Assembly: GCA_947172415.1 (NCBI GenBank)
Contig: OX359197.1
Coordinates: 5,829,673 to 5,893,672 of the forward strand
Reading direction: 5' to 3'
Origin: Chondrosia reniformis
Lineage: Eukaryota > Porifera > Demospongiae > Chondrillida > Chondrillidae
DNA: 64,000 nt
Both the position numbers and the translations under genes were made by a program. Within the stretch, counting starts at the first letter, position 1. Each line of letters begins with the position of its first letter. The notes below the pieces were generated by a model. It was given only the letters and a program-made list of their open reading frames with translations, searched no databases and had not been told where the DNA came from. Positions 61,148-64,000 of this stretch are shown piece after piece.

Positions 61148-63956
61148 ATGGCATTTCAAGGTAACCGAATGAATCCAATTCTCAGCATTTAATTAGAGCT
61201 GTCCAATTTATGTAGTTAAAGTAAAATGGGGGAAAGAGAGGTATGACGTTGAATTAAACTCCGAGGAACCTCCAGCGGTGTTTAAAGGGCAGTTGTTTGC
61301 TCTCACTGGAGTTCCTCCAGACCGGCAGAAAGTCATGCTATCAGGAAGTATAATCGGAAATGATGATTGGGGAAGGAGTGCGTCCAAAATTAAACCTGTA
61401 AGTGTACATATACTTATATATTATCATTACTACATGTAATATTTATAAGATCTCTGATAAAGTGGAATGAGGGTATAGATACCGATATATGACCAGACCC
61501 ATTTACTGTTAGGGAATGGATATACACTTAAGTAGGTATTTTAGCTGTAAGTGTGGGTCCTTCCTCCATTGCCCAAGAATGCATAATTTAATCTCAACAA
61601 GTACAGATATGGAAGTTGTGACTCGGTGGCAGGACACTGATATAATCAGCTAGCCTGTATGAGTGTGATTCCTGGTAATTGCTTCTTTTGTGTGTTTTTT
61701 CTCTTCATGATGTTTAAGAATGATTACTTGTGGTTTGATAATCACTTTGATTATTCGTGTACTAAAAGCCTCCATCAGGAGAAGTAATATCTACCCGTAT
61801 AGAGCCCAAAGTCAAATTAAAGCAAGATAAAAAATGTCTGCAGCAAAATAGAGGCCCAGGTCTCTATTCAGACAAATATGGCACACGAAAGGTGGAAATG
61901 CCATAAACAGCTGTCTGGCCCAATAGAGTTGTGGAGAGGGAAGAAAAGAAACCTAACTGTATCCTCATTCAAATCTCTGTAGGCTTGCCTTGAGTCATTA
62001 GTCTAAGAAAATGTGTTTTAGTCTATTATATTATATATGTTACCTCTTACGCTTAATAACTATAATATAGGAAATGATTATTCATGCTACATGTCTCCAT
62101 TCTAATTCCCTTTGGCTGAATTCATTTGAAGTATTTATGCTATAATAAGCTAATCCCAATGATGGTTGATGGTTTATACATGAGTGCTCAAGCTCTCTTC
62201 AGGTTTAGTTCCCTATAGGCTTTATGACAGAATAGGCACAGCATGTAGGAAAATGGTGTATTAGATTTTTTATGATTTTGTTTATGTTATGTGTGAAATA
62301 CGTATTTTATGTTTCAGAAACATTTGTTATGAAATAATTCAACCCAGATATCTGCTTCTCAAGGAATTTCAATGCAATAATCCCTATCTTAATAAGTTTT
62401 ATTTATGTAAAGTGAATGGATTCAATTCTCAATACCGTTTGTCACTTTTGTCCTTGATTATGATTACATTACAAATGGTTGTGGTTTGATTATCACGATA
62501 ACACTATTCCAACACTTGCTTGTATATCTGTACTTTTAGGGTTGTACCTTTCTAGTAATGGGTTCCAGTGAAGCGTTACCTTCAGTTCCAACAGTTAAAA
62601 CTAAATTTGTTGAAGATCTCTCAGAATCAGAGGTAGCCACTGCCCTGAAGGTACCTTGCGGATTGCGAAATCTTGGAAACACCTGCTATATGAATTCCAC
62701 TATTCAATGCCTGAAAGCTGTACCTGAGTTGGGCAATGCTCTAAAGACAATGCCATCAACACCACCATCCCCTGACACTCAAGTGCTAATGCTAGGCTCG
62801 CTGCAGAAGCTTTACCAACAGATGGACATCAATCAGCCGGATCTTGCTCTAGTTCTCTTCCTCCAGAAGCTACATGAGGTTGTACCTCATTTCAGTGAGA
62901 GGGACCCTAAAAGTGGCACCTATAAGCAGCAAGATGCTCATGAGTGCTGGCAGGTGGGTGCTCCTCAACTCATTGGCAATCACTTGGACTTTGATCCACT
63001 GGTTGCTATAGTAACTATTAAGCTTAGCAGTCTTCTAAAACTAAATGCGTCTCTTACTAAAGCTTTTATGTGACTATACCTATTCACTCCTTATTTGGAA
63101 GTTGAGAAGGATAGGCTGAAACTCTAATTGCTAGGCACCAAGGTTGATTGTTTATTTCCTTATATGGAGCTGTATGCATGTGACACAAATAATAGTTTAA
63201 TTGCCCAACCTTGCCAAACGTTTGAATGATTAAGAAGTACCATTATTAAATGTCACCAAGGGAATTCACACTTGGTTGCCCTTTAAAAATAATGGGTGTA
63301 ACCTTAGTCTAGCATTCATTTTCAATACACTCACTTGTTTACTTTTGAAGGCTGTTGTACAAGCTCTGAGTCTAAATCTCCCTGGAGAGGGGGGCGCTAA
63401 GAAGAATTTTATGGAACAATACTTTGGAATAAGCTTGCAATCCAGTCTAAAGTGCTTAGAGTCTCCGAATGAGCCTCCTCTGGTGGAGAAAGAGAATATG
63501 CTCCAATTGAGCTGCTTCATACAGCAAGACATTAAATATCTACTAGTTGGATTGCAATTGGTAATTGTATAGCTAAATTTCAATAACTTGTGATGAAAGT
63601 TTTCTTATTTCCCAAGGGATTTAAAGGTTCCATTGAAAAGCTATCTCCAACACTGAACAGGAATGCACAATATGAAAAGACGGTGTGTTATACTTGAGTG
63701 ACTCCTTAGAGGGTGTAGCAGTATGTCAGTACATTAGCACAGCCATTTTGTTGGTGTATCAGTTATATATGACACATGATTTATACATACATATTGTAAG
63801 TCATTGGTGTATAAAATCCTTTAATGGGATGTATTATTTCATCTGACATAGTCCAAAATTACTCGGTTGCCAGGATACCTGGTGATTCAGTATGTCAGGT
63901 TCTTTTTTGGTCGATCGGGAGCCAGTGATGAAGTAGTTGCAAAGAAGATTCTCAAA
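61148..63956 (+). CDS. USP14: USP14/Ubp6 proteasome-associated deubiquitinase (3' end beyond window)
   Basis: USP14 binds the proteasome through an N-terminal ubiquitin-like domain and trims ubiquitin chains. Six exons are seen (61148-61160, 61216-61397, 62540-62953, 63351-63560, 63617-63682, 63852-63956), 330 codons in frame; the gene continues past 64000. The first intron splits MAFQ/VKVKWGKERYDVELN. The Ubl domain covers about 4-75 (FALTGVPPDRQKVMLSG). The Cys box is GLRNLGNTCYMNSTIQC with catalytic Cys114. QQDAHECW and QLSCFIQQDIKYLLVGLQL follow, then SKITRLPGYLVIQYVRFFF. The catalytic His box would lie beyond the window edge. Intron 2 carries two dispersed repeat copies. Confidence 0.95.
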
Positions 63957-64000
63957 GTACATACGTGATGGTATTTGATACACCTGTATGCCACTCCATC

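Overview
The window looks like nuclear DNA of an early-branching animal, most likely a demosponge with a compact genome such as Amphimedon. This is inferred from AT-rich sequence, short GT-AG introns, very short intergenic gaps, shared head-to-head promoters, and metazoan-type proteins (PIP5K1, HSPBP1, SAR1, TRAPPC12, cathepsin L, a GAF-PDE, USP14). I could not confirm the species without a database search.

Region 1 (1-37000) is an accessory, repeat-built tandem array. Six copies (A-F) of a near-identical, intronless gene for a multi-pass membrane protein of about 500-523 residues lie on the + strand. Each is followed tail-to-tail on the - strand by the 3' end of a type I phosphatidylinositol-4-phosphate 5-kinase gene. 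Only the last unit keeps the whole 13-exon kinase gene (start 36927, stop 32358, predicted 697 residues); the other five hold 3' fragments. Two membrane genes are intact (C at 10350 and D at 17641). A has a nonsense codon, B a 5-bp insertion that looks like a TA-transposon footprint, E a frameshift in the signal peptide, and F two frameshifts. The array is loaded with insertions: a 2.9-kb pogo/Tigger-like transposon with TA target duplication just upstream of gene C, a 1.1-kb insertion containing a perfect 102-bp inverted repeat, a truncated LINE, and minisatellites.

Region 2 (37000-64000) is ordinary, densely packed housekeeping DNA: HSPBP1/Fes1-type Hsp70 exchange factor (-), SAR1 GTPase (+) sharing a 110-bp promoter with it, an EF-hand/TRAPPC12 fusion gene (+), cathepsin L (+), a 21-exon GAF-domain cyclic nucleotide phosphodiesterase (-), and the 5' part of USP14 (+), which shares a 139-bp promoter with the phosphodiesterase. 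Exon boundaries were worked out by hand from GT-AG sites, reading phase and family alignment. All these models close in frame.

There is no operon logic. The functional themes are membrane phosphoinositide signalling next to an unexplained membrane-protein family, and vesicle traffic (SAR1 beside TRAPPC12). The most unusual parts are the convergent membrane-gene/kinase array, the footprint in copy B, the transposase whose PHD finger lies in the -1 frame after an A6 run, the EF-hand/TRAPPC12 fusion, and the foldback insertion.
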